A stretch of 64,000 bases of DNA, taken from the NCBI RefSeq assembly GCF_026151205.1, contig NC_087082.1, positions 15,533,365-15,597,364 on the forward strand, written 5' to 3'. The number at the start of each line of letters is the position of its first letter. Within the stretch, counting starts at the first letter, position 1. The notes beneath the pieces are model-generated. The model did not search any database and was not told the origin of the DNA. It was given only the letters and a program-made list of their open reading frames with translations. Origin of the DNA: Bolinopsis microptera (Eukaryota; Ctenophora; Tentaculata; Lobata; Bolinopsidae). A program made the translations under genes and the position numbers. Shown here piece after piece: positions 1-10,500 of the stretch.

Positions 1-171
1 CATATTCAGTTTATACTTTTCTACACGAACTTCAACGTTCATTGTCACCAAACTATCAATATCCCAGCATTGCTTTTTTCAGTCCTCAAAGTATTAATTC
101 ACATCATTGTTACAATTTACACTCAGGTCTCCGCACAACCCTCCGCACCATCCCGGCCCACCTCACTAAGC

Positions 172-1206
172 ATGACGTCATCTTCATTACCAGATGAGTC
201 AATACTGGACCCTGCACTTGTCCAGTTCCAGGAGACAAATAATTCCTCACTCGCCGACAACTCACTAAGTCAATTATCACAACCATTTTCTCGTCAGAAC
301 CGTCACTACCAAACCAACTCAGCCAGCTCTCCCACAGCTGGTCCTGAACGTTATTTACGCTTTAGGACCTATATGGCACAACAGGGTCTTGATATGACGG
401 TTATAGAGGCCACAACGCCTGGAGCAACAACCGGAACCCCTGGAGCGGCTGGCAACACGACCGCTCAGAGTTTGAGACAACCAGCTAACCCGAAGAACAA
501 CACTATAAACATGAGTACAGGTAATGGTCTTAACAGGATGTTCCCGAACGAGTCGAGGTTAAACCCCAGAAGCAACACCCTCAATAGAAGCACTGTCAGT
601 GCTATAAATGGAATGTTCCAGAACTCTCACAACGGTACCATGAACACAACAGCCAGTTCTCTGCACCAATCTGCACTGAGCAACAACAGTTCACTCCACC
701 AATCTGCTCTGAGCAACAACAGTTCACTCCACCAATCTGCTCTGAGCAACAACAGTTCACTCCACCAATCTGCTCTTAATGACACGACTCTGACCAACCT
801 GGACGATATCAGCTACATGGGTGACATTCCTGTTCCCCGGCAACTATCCATACAATCCTCGGTCCGAGAACTCAGGCAAGCTCTCGAGGGATCCGTTATC
901 GAGACATTTGTCCGGCTTTATCCGATCGAAAACAACAAGGACGACACTCTCCAACCAGCTCATCAAGTTGAACAATGCTGCAGGAGCTCCCAGAAGACCT
1001 GCAACTCCTCCAACGGATCTGGCATTGTTATAGAGATCAACGCAAATCCTACTTTTGTGAATAACCCCAGCTCTTCCAATGGTGATGGTGTTTTGCTGGC
1101 CCAGATTGAGTCGATGATAATGGCACGTCAGAAAGAGTTTGAGAGGCATATAGAAGCACTTTGCTTGAGCAAGCTTGACGCTGCTATAGCTGGCAGAAAC
1201 CATTGA
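172..1206 (+). CDS. Unrecognised Ser/Asn/Gln-rich protein, family member A (5' end probably outside window)
   Basis: I do not recognise this protein. From the first in-frame ATG (172) it runs about 344 codons to TGA. The frame is open further upstream, and a good 3' splice site (TTTACACTCAG) ends at 126, in phase 0 with it. The gene may therefore start in an exon left of the window, and the true start is uncertain. The protein is Ser/Thr/Asn-rich and carries about four near-identical copies of an 11-residue repeat (SSLHQSALSNN) encoded at about 655-780. Its C-terminus has the pattern I-x-A-x-P-x-F-x-N-N, then I-E-S-M and E-R-H, which also ends the next gene (1787-2437), so the two are probably paralogues. 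AATAAA follows at about 1359. Likely intrinsically disordered with a short helical C-terminus; function unknown. Confidence 0.7.
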   Translation: MTSSSLPDESILDPALVQFQETNNSSLADNSLSQLSQPFSRQNRHYQTNSASSPTAGPERYLRFRTYMAQQGLDMTVIEATTPGATTGTPGAAGNTTAQSLRQPANPKNNTINMSTGNGLNRMFPNESRLNPRSNTLNRSTVSAINGMFQNSHNGTMNTTASSLHQSALSNNSSLHQSALSNNSSLHQSALSNNSSLHQSALNDTTLTNLDDISYMGDIPVPRQLSIQSSVRELRQALEGSVIETFVRLYPIENNKDDTLQPAHQVEQCCRSSQKTCNSSNGSGIVIEINANPTFVNNPSSSNGDGVLLAQIESMIMARQKEFERHIEALCLSKLDAAIAGRNH

Positions 1207-1786
1207 GAACCCAACTGGCATGTTTTAGAAAATTTCTTTTATTTAGTAATTAGTATATTTAGTGGAGACATCGACAATTTTTAAGACACCATTTCTGACA
1301 TTTTGTAAAAAGATTTTCCCCGTTTGTAAAATACATCCAGATGTATTGTCGAGATTTTAATAAAGCTTGTAATTTATATAACATTTACATCATTATTTTG
1401 ATGAATTTTATGATTTTATTAAATGACGGAAAACATTATACCATTTGTATTGCAAACTGATAGTAATAATTTTAAAACTTAAAACTCCAACTACTTGCTC
1501 AGTATTTACCTGTAGCTGTCTTTTGTCTGCTTTGATGTTAAAGAATATCCCTTTTTGTCAACACAGCATAATACTGCATAGTTTACTAATTTTGAATTGT
1601 GACTAAAGTTTGCTTATTATATTGTCATTTTTCTGTGTCGTCAGGTTATATATCAAATGCCTAGCGTGTTTATTGTTTAACAATCTTAATCCAGGTTTTA
1701 TGTTTATATGAGCAATAAACTTGGCTGAGTGAGCTTCTGAGTAAGCTAACATACTTGTGAATCTACCTCCGCACTCGGAGAATAGA
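1207..1786. other. Intergenic, 3' UTR and upstream region
   Basis: AT-rich non-coding stretch. It holds a consensus AATAAA poly(A) signal near 1359 that fits the end of the preceding gene. I see no ORF with coding character, no repeat and no RNA gene. Confidence 0.6.
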
Positions 1787-2437
1787 ATGGATCCAGCCAG
1801 AGGAAGACCTAAGACTGAAGAAGAGAAGATGAGGGCTCAGAGGAGGCAGGAGGAGGCAGCATTCTGGGTTTCAGATAATGTTACCATGGGCATGTTGCCG
1901 AGCGAGATGATCGCAAATGAGGGCGGTGATCCAAGCTCTAATTTCATGAACGATGAAGATTTTAACAGAGACATGTTGTCCGTTTCAAGTCAGTCTGATT
2001 CTGAAATAGACAACACAAGACGTCTTGGAGAACTTTTAAGTAGACCCGAACAAGAACAAAAGCAACCAGAAGCAGCTATGAGGTCTAATTTGCCTTTGCG
2101 GGGGAGACCATTGCCGCATCAACAATATCAACAATATCAAAATCCTAACTGCAGTCAGACAGCTTTTTACGGAACACCACGGCGGTACGTGATCAATAGT
2201 AATGGAGTCGGACCCAACCGATATGTGATCAATAATCATGAGCTAGGAGGAAACCATTACAAACTCAAGTTACCTGGCTTCTCGGAGGATCTAGATGTAA
2301 AAATTGGTGCGCGTCCACATTTTGCAAATAACGCATCCCAAGTTGTTGAAAAGATCGACTCTATGCTTCGACAACAGCATGAAAATCTCGAACGCCATGT
2401 TATGGAAGTTTTCGATCGGGAGCTTAACAGGATTTAG
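1787..2437 (+). CDS. Unrecognised protein, family member B (SDN/LPSEM motif)
   Basis: A 216-residue single-exon protein starting at the ATG at 1787. The frame is open a few codons upstream, but only with a GTG. I do not recognise a named family. The N-terminus is charged and helical (KTEEEKMRAQRRQEEAA), followed at residues about 26-41 by FWVSDNVTMGMLPSEM and a downstream F-N-R-D-M-L-S-V. The same arrangement (WISDN...G.LPSEM, then F-N-D-S-I-L-S-I) occurs in the large gene at 7522-11160. The C-terminus (I-G-A-R-P-H-F-A-N-N, then I-D-S-M and E-R-H) matches the end of the gene at 172-1206. This protein therefore links two otherwise different neighbours into one local family. A Gln/Tyr/Asn-rich linker separates the motifs. 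Function unknown. Confidence 0.75.
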   Translation: MDPARGRPKTEEEKMRAQRRQEEAAFWVSDNVTMGMLPSEMIANEGGDPSSNFMNDEDFNRDMLSVSSQSDSEIDNTRRLGELLSRPEQEQKQPEAAMRSNLPLRGRPLPHQQYQQYQNPNCSQTAFYGTPRRYVINSNGVGPNRYVINNHELGGNHYKLKLPGFSEDLDVKIGARPHFANNASQVVEKIDSMLRQQHENLERHVMEVFDRELNRI

Positions 2438-3033
2438 CTTAGTTTCCACTACAGTGGCAAGGAAACGGGTTAAGTATTTCTGTAGGCATTATTAAATTTA
2501 TTAATTTGCCTTTTATTACAGTTGAAGCATTGAGATTTAAGGAGTAAATTATCATCGCGATGAACGATTCATGGCCTCGTAATTTAATCCATTTGCATAT
2601 TATATATAAGATTTTAGAGAACATCATAATTTGAGTGCCTTTCGTGTTTTAAAATCTTATCAATGTTTTTTAAATTTTATTTTTAAACAGTCAAGTCGGC
2701 AATTATCGAGTAGTTTATGACTTATGAGTATTGCTGAAAGCACAGCGTAAGGCCTACACGTGCCTCTGATACGTTGACTATGGAAATTGGCTGTTAATTG
2801 ATCTGTATACAGATCATTTAGATAAATTATAATATAATTATTTCAATTTTGACCAATTTCCTGTTGCTATTATTACATAGACATTAGATTAATTACTGTA
2901 AATGCTTAAAACTATAAAAGTGTCGATTCTATTCGTTACTTCGTAAAGATCTTTTTAAATCAACCATCTTTTCAGGTTTTAGCATGAAGGTTAAACAATG
3001 ATGAATGTTGATGAATGATGATTTTTACAGTTG
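2438..3033. other. Intergenic or intronic AT-rich stretch
   Basis: No coding signal. A 3' splice-like sequence (TTTTTACAG) ends at 3030, immediately before the next ATG, so the 3' part may be an intron in the 5' UTR of the following gene. Confidence 0.5.
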
Positions 3034-6000
3034 ATGGATCAAGATGAATTATATGCGGATGGTAGTCCGAAACAGCGGCTATCAAATGAAGAACTAGATA
3101 AGGCATCATCTAAAACCGAAGCTGTAAATGACAGTGTTGCCACAGATTCAGGTATTCCTGAATCTTTGAGTTTGAGTCCATCCAATAGCTTCTCCGAGAT
3201 TTCGTCCGAATCTCGTAAATTACTCATGGCTCAGAAAAGCCAACACTCTGCAGATTTTAATACAAGTAGTGGGAAAAATTCTTTAAAATTTTCAATATCT
3301 AATTACGATAGAATGGCCGCATCTAATTCACAAGCATCAGTAACGAAAAGTTCTAACAGTCATGACAACAATCCAAGCAATTCAGGATCTGGACAAAAAG
3401 TCAGCTATTCTTCATCTCAATCTTTAGGTGATACTCTAGATGCACTTATATCGAATGAAAAGAGTAGTCATCAATCAATTTCATCGGGTATTAGAAGTAC
3501 TCACAGTAACCATGTACAGTCAGAACTTGAACTCAATGTCAGCTCTGATAACGTACTTAATCAGTCGGAACTTGAGGTTAATCCCAGTCCTCTTTCTCGA
3601 TCTCCATCATCCCACCAGACTTCTCAAGTATCACTGTCCAGTAAAAAGAGTAGTCATCTTTCAGTTGCTAAAAGTAGTGATCATAGACGTCTTCAAGATC
3701 TCACTGAATCAAAAAGCAATAGCAGAAATCTATCTTCGCATACGTCGTTGACGACTGAGCAAATATTGGGAAAGCAATCTGAGCCAACTGTCGCTAAAGA
3801 AATCTCTTCATATCTATCAAAACAAAGTCTTCGGCAGCCCTCTCGATCATCCGTTCATGGTGGAAAATCTGTGAGTTTGGATTCGATATCTTTTTCCTCT
3901 TCTAATTCTGCTCACTCAGACTCCAGCGATGCATATACGGGTAAATTTAGAAGCGTAACAGCTCTTGAGACTCTAGACAATGACCCTACACAGAAGACCC
4001 AATCAGGAGCCTTAAAATCGTCCCTCAGTATTCCAAAGATAGTTAGTGGTCAACATGCAAGCTCTCATAACAGCCACGTTCAGTCGGAACTTGGAATCAT
4101 ACCAAGCCCTCATTATCGATCTTCATCGTCCCATCAGGCTTCACAAGGTTCATTGACAAGTAAAAATAGTAGTCATCATTCAATTGGTAAAAGTAGTGAT
4201 CATGAAAGTCAACAAGATCTCAATGAATCAAAAATCAGTTCTAACAGTCATCACAATAATCCAAGCAAATCGGGATCTGAACAAAAAGTCAGATTCATTT
4301 CTTCATATCAATCTCTAGAGGACACTCCGGGCGGAGTTATATCGAATAAAAAGAGTATTCACCAGTCAATTTCTTCGGGTATTAGAAGTACTCACAGTGG
4401 CCCTGTGCAGTCAGAACTTGAACTCTATGTCAGCTCTGATAACGTACATAATCAGTCAGAACTTGAGCTTGATCCTAGTCCTCTTTCTCGATCTCCATCA
4501 TCCCACCAGACTTCTAAAGTATCACTGTCCAGTAAAAAGAGTAGTCATCTTTCAGTTGCTAAAAGTAGTGATCATAGAAGTCATCAAGATCTAACTGAAT
4601 CCAAAAGCAATAGCAGACATTTATCGATTCAAAACTCTTCGCATACGTCGCTGTCAACTGAACAAAAATCAGAAAAGCGGTCTCATCCAAACATTGCGAC
4701 AAAAATCTCTTCATATCTATCAAAACAAAGCCTTCGGCAGCCCTCTCGATCATCCGTTCATGGTGGAAATTCTTCAAGTTTAGTTTCGAATCAGTCGGAA
4801 CTTGAACTTGATGCCAGCTCTCACAACAGCCACATTCAGTCGGAACTTGAAGTAAATGCCAGGCCTCATTCTCGATCTCCAGCACCCCAACAGAGTTCGC
4901 AAGTATCGCTGTCCGGTAAAAAGAGTAGTCATCTTTCAGTTGCCAACGGAAGTGATCATAGACGTCTTCAAGATCTCACTGAATCAAAAAGTAATAGCAG
5001 GAATCTATCTTCGCATACGTCGTTGACGACTGAGCAAATATCGGGAAAGCAATCTGAGCCAACTGTCGCTAAAGAAATCTCTTCGTATCTACCAAAACAA
5101 AGTCTTCGGCAGCCCTCTCGACCATCCGTTCATGGTGGAAAATCTGTGAGTTTGGATTCGATATCTTTTTCCTCTTCTGCTCACTCAGACTCCAGCAATG
5201 CATCTTCGGGTAAATCTGGAAGTGTAACATCTCTTAAGAATCTAGACCGCACAGAAGGCCCCATTGGGGTCCCATTGGGAGCCTTAAAATCGTCCCTCAG
5301 TATCCCAAAGATAGTTAGTGGTCAACTTGCAAGCCACATTCAGTCGGAACTTGATGTTATACCAGTTTCCCAAACATCAAACTGCAGTCTACGTGATCTT
5401 TCCGAACTTTCAAAGCAAATTTTCGTTGTACCAAATGAGCCATGTGTGCAGAAAATAAAAATAGCAAGATCAAGACATGTACATAAAAGTTTGTCTAATG
5501 CACCACCCGAAGAACACTGTATCTCTGTACAAAAATCAAAAAGTTGGAAGCTCGGAACCGTTTCCTCTTCTAAATCATCAACAAGCGTGAAAAAATCACT
5601 TTCTCAAAAGATTTCTGCCTTACTAACACGACGATCATCGAATTCAGAGTCACTTACAAAACTGCCCGCTTTATCCGAAAAGGATCAGTCATCAAAATCT
5701 AAAATATCGACCCGTCAATCGAAAGAGAATAGCTCAAAAAGTAATGAAGACTCTATTGATAGTATTGTTGATATTGTTCAGACAAGATCGTTAAATAGCA
5801 CTCTGCCACACTCGTCAGGACAAACGCCAAAATCTTCATTCATTGTCGAATATTACAAGCACACCGGCGTTCCTTTTCAACGAACTAAATCGGACCCAAA
5901 TTCACTTGTAACGACAGACTCAGAAGTATCAGACCCCATACAAAACGCTCATTTGTCGAGTTCACTGTCAAGCGTATCGAGCTGTAAATCCAAAGTCTGC

Positions 6001-6921
6001 AAACGTGTGAAAATCAGCGATGTTCCTATTGAGCATATATATATTTCTCAGCAAGAAGTGTCTGATGAGTTATCTGATGACGTATCTAATGAATTATCTG
6101 ATGAAGCATCAAAGACTGAGTACAGTAAAAATGATAATTTCATCGCAAGTAATCCTTTCCAACGACCAGATTCACATACAGAGTTATTTACGAATGCCTC
6201 AAATTTGGTCAAAGTAGGTAAATTGCTGCAGCCTGGCTCTAATGAAAGCTTTGAGCTTGATAATTTGCACCACAATGACTCTCAGGCGGGTGTCCAACAC
6301 GAAACAGATTTCTCACTGCGAAGTCAAGAACCGCAATTGAATCCGCCTATACAAGCTTCATCATCAAATTTTTATAAGTGGTATGCAAGCCGGAGTGAAG
6401 TTCTCCAAAAGATGAAGATTGCTCAACCAGACGTTCACCAGCCATCACCTAATCCTCCCCTGCGAGCTTCTGTTACAAATGTTGACCTCTGGTTAGCTGA
6501 CAGAAGAAGTCATCTTGATGAAATTTTCAAGAGAATAAACAATCTGGAAAGTGCATCGTCTGTTCACCTCCATCGTCATCAAACTAACGAAAAGAAAAAT
6601 GACGAAAAGTTTGTCCGGGTCTTAGAAATCGTGAGAGACCAAGGGATTGAGATTAAAAACCTGAAGACAAACCTCAATGATCAAAAATCAATAACTTCAC
6701 GCTTAGAGGAACAATCTCAGTACAACACTCAATCTATTCACGACATTGAATTCTTGGTTCAGGATATCTACACCCATTTGAATGATCTCGCCCAATCATG
6801 TTCAACACATGGTAATTTGAATGAGGATATTAAAGATATTGGAGGTACGGTGTGTGTGATAAAGAAGCAACTGGATAGTTTACGATCAACTGCAGTAAAT
6901 CGTACTAGTGTTACTTTGTAG
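3034..6921 (+). CDS. Large Ser-rich, internally repeated protein with C-terminal coiled coil
   Basis: A 1295-residue ORF from the ATG at 3034, just after a possible acceptor at 3030, to TAG at 6921. I do not recognise the family. Roughly residues 150-770 consist of large diverged repeats built from the blocks QSELE-x(n)-SRSPSSHQTS, KKSSHLSVAKSSDHR, LQDLTESKSNS, SSYLSKQSLRQPSRSSVHGG and SLDSISFSSS. The blocks recur about three times at DNA level. The middle is Ser/Lys-rich and probably disordered. The last 120 residues (from about 1170) lose the Ser bias and look like an amphipathic coiled coil (LEIVRDQGIEIKNLKTNLND). There is no signal peptide or membrane segment. Abundant Ser next to basic or acidic residues suggests phosphorylation, which is inference. 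A structural or cytoskeletal role is possible but unproven. Confidence 0.75.
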   Translation: MDQDELYADGSPKQRLSNEELDKASSKTEAVNDSVATDSGIPESLSLSPSNSFSEISSESRKLLMAQKSQHSADFNTSSGKNSLKFSISNYDRMAASNSQASVTKSSNSHDNNPSNSGSGQKVSYSSSQSLGDTLDALISNEKSSHQSISSGIRSTHSNHVQSELELNVSSDNVLNQSELEVNPSPLSRSPSSHQTSQVSLSSKKSSHLSVAKSSDHRRLQDLTESKSNSRNLSSHTSLTTEQILGKQSEPTVAKEISSYLSKQSLRQPSRSSVHGGKSVSLDSISFSSSNSAHSDSSDAYTGKFRSVTALETLDNDPTQKTQSGALKSSLSIPKIVSGQHASSHNSHVQSELGIIPSPHYRSSSSHQASQGSLTSKNSSHHSIGKSSDHESQQDLNESKISSNSHHNNPSKSGSEQKVRFISSYQSLEDTPGGVISNKKSIHQSISSGIRSTHSGPVQSELELYVSSDNVHNQSELELDPSPLSRSPSSHQTSKVSLSSKKSSHLSVAKSSDHRSHQDLTESKSNSRHLSIQNSSHTSLSTEQKSEKRSHPNIATKISSYLSKQSLRQPSRSSVHGGNSSSLVSNQSELELDASSHNSHIQSELEVNARPHSRSPAPQQSSQVSLSGKKSSHLSVANGSDHRRLQDLTESKSNSRNLSSHTSLTTEQISGKQSEPTVAKEISSYLPKQSLRQPSRPSVHGGKSVSLDSISFSSSAHSDSSNASSGKSGSVTSLKNLDRTEGPIGVPLGALKSSLSIPKIVSGQLASHIQSELDVIPVSQTSNCSLRDLSELSKQIFVVPNEPCVQKIKIARSRHVHKSLSNAPPEEHCISVQKSKSWKLGTVSSSKSSTSVKKSLSQKISALLTRRSSNSESLTKLPALSEKDQSSKSKISTRQSKENSSKSNEDSIDSIVDIVQTRSLNSTLPHSSGQTPKSSFIVEYYKHTGVPFQRTKSDPNSLVTTDSEVSDPIQNAHLSSSLSSVSSCKSKVCKRVKISDVPIEHIYISQQEVSDELSDDVSNELSDEASKTEYSKNDNFIASNPFQRPDSHTELFTNASNLVKVGKLLQPGSNESFELDNLHHNDSQAGVQHETDFSLRSQEPQLNPPIQASSSNFYKWYASRSEVLQKMKIAQPDVHQPSPNPPLRASVTNVDLWLADRRSHLDEIFKRINNLESASSVHLHRHQTNEKKNDEKFVRVLEIVRDQGIEIKNLKTNLNDQKSITSRLEEQSQYNTQSIHDIEFLVQDIYTHLNDLAQSCSTHGNLNEDIKDIGGTVCVIKKQLDSLRSTAVNRTSVTL
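3538..5345 (+). repeat. Intragenic segmental repeats in the Ser-rich gene
   Basis: Long direct repeats inside the ORF. Segments beginning near 3550, 4440 and 4800 share hundreds of nearly identical bases, and segments near 3395 and 4285 share another block. Copies such as the 3880-3915 and 5150-5180 stretches are almost identical, so duplication or gene conversion is recent. All copies keep the reading frame. Confidence 0.8.
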
Positions 6922-7521
6922 ATTTATTGTTTTTTATTATCGAATTTCCGTGAAGTGATTTTATTTTGACATATAGATGATGATTAATGTGTGGGCTCCC
7001 TAGATTTAAACGTTTGCGGGCCGTAACAATGAAAATATAATGATTTAAGTAATTCTACTTTCATGCCAACACTATACTTCTTAATTGATATTACTTACGC
7101 TTGTTCAATTTTCTTTGTTTATTTAGGAATTGCGAATGCAAAATTAAAAGAATTGCTTTTGAATTTAACCCGGTTATCAATGAAAATTTGTGTATACATT
7201 CTTGAAGACAAAGTTTTAACACTCGTTTATCTCCCAAAATTCTTGTTTCGTTATTGCTTTAACTAATATCCGATCCGAAGGTATTTTTTAACCTTCGTCA
7301 ACCCTGTAGACTAAATTCTCATTCTTTCAATATCGCTCAATCCTTAGTTTATGCTCTTTGTTAGATGGCAGGATAAACTGTTGTGTTTATATACTGACCG
7401 TTGATACGAACAATAATATGACTTAATTTCAGGGTGCATGACCACCTGTGTGAAGTTTTATGACAGAAAGATTTTAGCGCTTGAAGTAAACAAAGAGGTT
7501 TGACGTTTCCAATCAATCAAA
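6922..7521. other. Intergenic stretch
   Basis: AT-rich, containing only a 67-codon ORF (7063-7266) with no family resemblance and no conserved features. I see no repeat or RNA gene. It presumably holds the 3' end of the Ser-rich gene and the promoter of the next gene, whose ATG at 7522 has a good AAAATGG context. Confidence 0.5.
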
Positions 7522-10500
7522 ATGGACGAGATTAGCCATAAGTTTCTTAGAGAAATTAGACAGCATCGCAGGGCAGAGTATGTTCGAAATAAATTTAGTT
7601 CACGGAATTATGATGAGCAAGGGAACCCAGCGGGTTCGGAAATGTATGCAAAAGTCCACTACGACGTGGCTATAGACCCAGGAACCTCCATAGTTGAGGA
7701 AGTGGACGAACTTCCTGTTAACTTTTTTCGAAGACCTGGAGGCCGTGGACGAAAAGCTTCGTCTTTCATTAGCCCTAAAACGCCTACTAAGAAAGGTGCT
7801 TTGCTTAATAATTCGTGCATACCTGGCTTACATAACCCTATCAAAGAGTCTCCCTTAGAACAAAGCATGCGTCCTCATAACACGGGTGAACAACCCACTG
7901 GAATCCCTGTCCTTGCTAGTTCATTCAGAAACAATATACATCCTGACCAGTCCTTTGCTTCTGAGCCCAGTGACTCAGATGATCCCCAAGAAGATACATT
8001 TAATGAATCGTACAAGTTTGCAGATCAATTCCCCGTAGCACCTGTCGATTATAATATGGGATTGCGTGACTACAACCCGGATGCTGAAAAGGAATTCTGT
8101 GAAGCTCGTGACTGGATTTCAGATAATATGAGTAGAGGGGCACTCCCTAGTGAGATGGAAGGAGAGGAAGAAGTTGCCAGAAACATAGCCAACAACAGTT
8201 TCAACGACAGCATTCTATCCATTCACAATGTTTCAAGAGATGACTATAAAGTCAATCCAATTCCAAAAGAATGGCTTTTAGTGGACAGTCAGCCCCGAGT
8301 TACAGGCAGGACAAGTCTTCCTCTCTCAAATAAAGTGGACAAACGAGATGAAATTAACCCAGCCACCGGGCAACCGATGTGGTTCAACCCAAAAGGAGGT
8401 GAAAATTCGTTTAACACTACTGGTAACAGCACATTAAACAGCTCACTGAATAGCACAGCTGACTCACAACGTCGTTCCTCGTGGGAAAAGAATAAAGGAG
8501 AAATCATACAGCGACTGTACATGGGAGATGGAGTGGATCCTACTCTTGCCAACAGAACATTCCCAGTCCCATCAAAAAATCTAAAGGGACTGTATACACC
8601 ATTGACTAAGAAGACTCAGTCACCGACACCCAATCTCGACACATCGCAGGCCCCTGATCTGGATTTCGGAAATATTACAACTATTCCGTCTCCATATCCT
8701 TACGAAGACATTAAACCGGATCCTCGCACTAGTACTCCTTTAAAAGCTCTTTCTAACAAAAAAGATGCAGCCCGCTTATCAAATACGGCCAATATATCTT
8801 CTATTGGCGATCAGAACTCTTTCTTCGGTAAGTTCGATTCCGCTGATTACAGCCGACTAAACAAAGTTATCAGAGGAAACTTATCTAAAAATGTTGACTC
8901 TGCTTCTCAATCACCAAATGAAGACAGTAAAGTGGCCGAAAACTGTCTTGATTCGAAACTTAACGATACAACTGAAAACTCTCTGAACGAGAAGATAGAC
9001 CAGGATGATAATATTCCTGCTGTGTGTCCCACCAACAGCGACTATGATTCCTCAAACATTCATTACGAACTCAATTCTAGTGAGCTGCTCGGTAAATTGT
9101 CGGAATCTCTCTCTGCTGACAAGAAACCAGCAGCTGAAAAACTTAACAAGTCAGTCGGTGACAAGCAAGGAAAACTTTCAGAAAAAGCTGCCAAAAGGAA
9201 ACTTGATTTGAAGCCCTATGGACCACCTCAAGCTCCAACATCTGGGCAAAATAGAACTGTGACGCTTACAGACAGTGGATACGGGGTATCTGTCCACAAT
9301 AATGAATGTGACTGTAGTATCGAGGAGAAGATGAAAAACAACTGTGTAAGTTTGAAAGATTCTGGTGCAACTCTAAAGATTGTGACTGAATCCGACGTAC
9401 CTAGGCCTCCCTGCTGTAAGAATACGGAAGGAAAGCTCAAGTATGTGGCTGCCGTCAACGCGAAGAAAATCAGCAAACTGTCAAAAATTGTCAAGCGAAA
9501 GACTCAAGAATTTCAGGTCATGCTCGCAGAAAATCTGAAATTGGCTCAAAAAAATTTCCAACTTAAATCTGCTATGCAAGACTCAAACATGAAGTTCCTC
9601 CGGCAACGAAACCTTGCAAATGAAGTTGAAGCAAAGCATCAAGCTCTCCAGCAAAAGTTCGAGCTCGTTGAGTACAAGACGGAGCAACTTGAACTTGAGA
9701 CCAATGGTAAGAAACGTGAACACCAACAATCTGAACAAATGATCAATACAATGACACGTAACTACGACAAGATGGCGGACCTTCTTGCAAAACAGGGTGA
9801 AGAAGTAGATGACCTTAATGAACAAATAGAAGAAGTGGAAGAAGCGAATAAAGAAATGGCCGGAATGTTACGTGATATGGGCGTTATTATGCAAATTAAC
9901 GAACTTGAGCGGTCACAAAACGACTCTACATTTTCTTCTATGGCTGAAGACAATTCTATGTTGAGAGGGCAGTGCAACAGCTATCAGGCTCAAGTTGCTG
10001 GCCTGGAGAATTCTGTCGAAATACTGGACTCCCGGCTTCAAGACTTATCCAGTCTTAATGAAAGTCTTGCCATGAAGAACAGAGAACTTGCTTTGGAAGC
10101 ATCTCTACTAAACGGTAGTGGTGTTGCCGCTGAACAATCTGCTAATGCCTCTGTCAATATTACTGCAAACAAGAAACTTGATGATAGCGTAAGGAAGATT
10201 GTTGAATTTTACTCGAAGGTTTCCAATGATTTGCAGGCTCAGGTTGAGCAAAAAGACAAAAGAATATCAGAATTAGAGTCAAGCATGAACAATACGACAC
10301 TCGGATCTAGCATGCACAATACGACACTAGGATCTAGCATGAATGATACGACACGAGGATCTAGTATGAACAATACAACCTTTGGATCTAGCCTCAATGA
10401 CACAACTTTGTTTCAGTCATTCAACCAAAGTTTGCACCCGTCTTTAGAAAACTCTTCACTTGAAAGGACAACTAACTGTGATGAAGTCCAACAGAAATTG

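Noticed and set aside
7063-7266. 67-codon ORF between two large genes
   Set aside because: Low-complexity Leu/Phe/Ile-rich translation of AT-rich DNA, with no supporting feature.
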